5,897 bases of DNA from an uncultured Paracoccaceae bacterium (GTDB taxonomy: Bacteria > Pseudomonadota > Alphaproteobacteria > Rhodobacterales > Rhodobacteraceae), in assembly GCA_913054485.1 (NCBI GenBank), contig CAJXHQ010000216.1, positions 1-5,897 on the forward strand. The letters run 5' to 3'. This document shows positions 4,781 through 5,897 of the stretch, piece by piece (within the stretch, counting starts at the first letter, position 1; each line of letters begins with the position of its first letter). The notes beneath the pieces are model-generated. The model did no database searches, was not told the DNA's origin, and was given only the letters and a program-made list of their open reading frames with translations. The translations under genes and the position numbers were made by a program.

Positions 4781-5897
4781 TTGCGGGCGGTCAGGATGAC
4801 AACCCCGAGCGACAGCGCCATGAACAGGGCCGCAATGGGGTGGGTGAACAGGAAGAAGGGATCATTGCCCGTGGCAGCAAAGGCCTGGCGCGCGCTCTCT
4901 TCCAGCTTACCGCCCAGAATAAAGGCGATCACGAAGGGCAGCGGCGAGATGTCAAGCAGCCGCATGATATAGCCCAGCAGGCCGAAACCAAGGGCAAACC
5001 AGATCGCCTCGATCCGTGTTTCCTGCACGTAGATTGCGGTCAGCGTCAGCAGCAGAACCGAAGGCAGCAGAACCTGTTTCGGGATCCGGATCATAATCCC
5101 CATGGAGCGCATGAACACCCCGCCGATGGTCCAGTTCATCAGATTGGCCAGCAACATGGCTGTGAACAGGCCAAAGGCGATGACCAGTTCGGGGTTCACC
5201 TCGTCCACGGTGAAGCGGAAAACCGAGGGGCCGGGGTTGAAACCGCCTATGCTTTCCGCCGCGAGGATCAGGAAGACAGCCGCCGCATTGCCGGGAATGC
5301 CAAGGCTCAGCACCGGGATCAGGTTGGCGCCGGAGACCGAAGAATTGGCGGCCTCGGTGGCAGCAATGCCCTCCATCGCGCCTCTTCCGAATGGTGTTTT
5401 ACCCTCGTCATTCGCCTTGCTGTGACGGGCGCGGCCGACGGTATAGCCCAGCGTCGCCGCCAGGGTAGAGCCCACCCCCGGCAACGCGCCGATCATGGTG
5501 CCGATCACCGCTGAGCGGGAAATATATGGCCAGATGCGGCGCACATCGGCCCAATGCAGGCGCTGATCGCCCTCCTCGGCCACTTCGGTTATCCGCCCCT
5601 CGCGGCGGCGTTCGTGCCATAGCTCGTCCAGCCCTTTGAACACCGCTCCGATGATCAGCACGCCCAGCACCGAAGTGGCAATGGGAAAGCCGCGCGCCAG
5701 CTCCTGCGAGCCCATGGAGAGGCGCGGATAGAAGTCTTCCCCGGTGCCAATGTAAACCGCCAGCAGCCCCAGCCCGGTGGAAATCAGCCCTTTGCCCGGA
5801 GACCCGCCGATCACCGCTGCGATGAAGCTCAGCGACAGGATCAGCAGGGCAGTTTTTTCCGGCAGGTCAATGTAGGCTTCGACCATGATGGCCAAGA
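4762..5897 (-). CDS. Tripartite tricarboxylate transporter large permease, TctA family, C-terminal part, runs off right edge
   Basis: TctA proteins are the large integral-membrane subunit of TTT uptake systems, working with a small TctB and a periplasmic TctC binding protein. About 378 in-frame codons are visible; the family is about 500 residues, so roughly the first quarter is missing, and the TTG and ATG near 5895-5884 are internal codons rather than a start. Numbering from the TTG at 5895: the fragment has hydrophobic stretches near 16-30, 37-50, 71-87, 128-150, 193-213, 236-262, 275-290, 297-311, 317-328 and 354-370. It also shows the family pattern GALPGVGSTLAATLGY (136-151), FGRGAMEGIAATEAANSS (169-186), NLIPVLSLGIPGNAAA (191-206) and GFNPGPSVF (218-226). 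The tail RKQKQAV is cytoplasmic-looking. The substrate cannot be told from sequence; family members carry citrate and other carboxylates. It converges on nagA, and the tctB and tctC partners would be expected beyond the right edge or elsewhere. A link with amino-sugar use is not shown. Confidence 0.92.
   Translation of the reverse strand, partial: LAIMVEAYIDLPEKTALLILSLSFIAAVIGGSPGKGLISTGLGLLAVYIGTGEDFYPRLSMGSQELARGFPIATSVLGVLIIGAVFKGLDELWHERRREGRITEVAEEGDQRLHWADVRRIWPYISRSAVIGTMIGALPGVGSTLAATLGYTVGRARHSKANDEGKTPFGRGAMEGIAATEAANSSVSGANLIPVLSLGIPGNAAAVFLILAAESIGGFNPGPSVFRFTVDEVNPELVIAFGLFTAMLLANLMNWTIGGVFMRSMGIMIRIPKQVLLPSVLLLTLTAIYVQETRIEAIWFALGFGLLGYIMRLLDISPLPFVIAFILGGKLEESARQAFAATGNDPFFLFTHPIAALFMALSLGVVILTARKQKQAV

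Noticed and set aside
4777..5514. Plus-strand open frame of 245 codons under the transporter gene
   Set aside because: Antisense to the TctA coding region with its conserved GIPG and PGP motifs; the Gln/His/Arg/Gly-rich product is typical of a complement of membrane-protein codons.
5884..5895. TTG (5895) or ATG (5886) as the real start of the transporter gene
   Set aside because: TctA proteins are about 500 residues and the visible part aligns with the family after its N-terminal quarter. The reading frame continues beyond the window edge, so these are internal codons.

Overview
The window holds an amino-sugar catabolism locus in high-GC DNA. Gene content, codon use and protein style suggest an alphaproteobacterium, most likely a roseobacter-type member of the Rhodobacteraceae. 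The taxonomic guess comes from general resemblance, not from a marker gene.

Layout. On the minus strand, from position 646 and running off the left edge, lies the N-terminal 215 codons of a MurQ-type N-acetylmuramic acid 6-phosphate etherase. A 163-bp divergent regulatory region (647-809) follows. It carries two near-identical 20-bp sites in opposite orientation, one in front of each divergent gene. On the plus strand a tight four-gene operon runs from 810 to 4643: a BadF-type N-acetylhexosamine kinase (nagK/murK-like), a GntR/HutC-family repressor with a UTRA sensor domain, a two-SIS-domain GlmS-like protein that is probably a glucosamine-6-phosphate deaminase (NagB-II type), and nagA (GlcNAc-6-phosphate deacetylase). 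Kinase-regulator and deaminase-nagA overlap as ATGA; the regulator and deaminase are 8 bp apart. A 118-bp convergent intergenic region (4644-4761) with several inverted repeats separates nagA from a minus-strand TctA-type transporter subunit, of which the C-terminal 378 codons or so are visible and whose N-terminus lies beyond the right edge.

How it works together (inference from family knowledge). The kinase makes GlcNAc-6-P and possibly MurNAc-6-P. MurQ converts MurNAc-6-P to GlcNAc-6-P plus D-lactate. NagA gives GlcN-6-P plus acetate. The SIS deaminase gives fructose-6-P plus ammonia. This is a complete PTS-independent route from peptidoglycan or chitin amino sugars to glycolysis. The GntR protein is the obvious candidate to bind the paired sites and to respond to an amino-sugar phosphate. 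The TctA gene converges on the operon and need not be functionally linked.

No mobile element, CRISPR array, tRNA or rRNA was seen. I found no wholly new system. The least ordinary elements are the paired 11-bp-period operators, the probable dual-specificity kinase beside MurQ, and the divergent MurQ motif.
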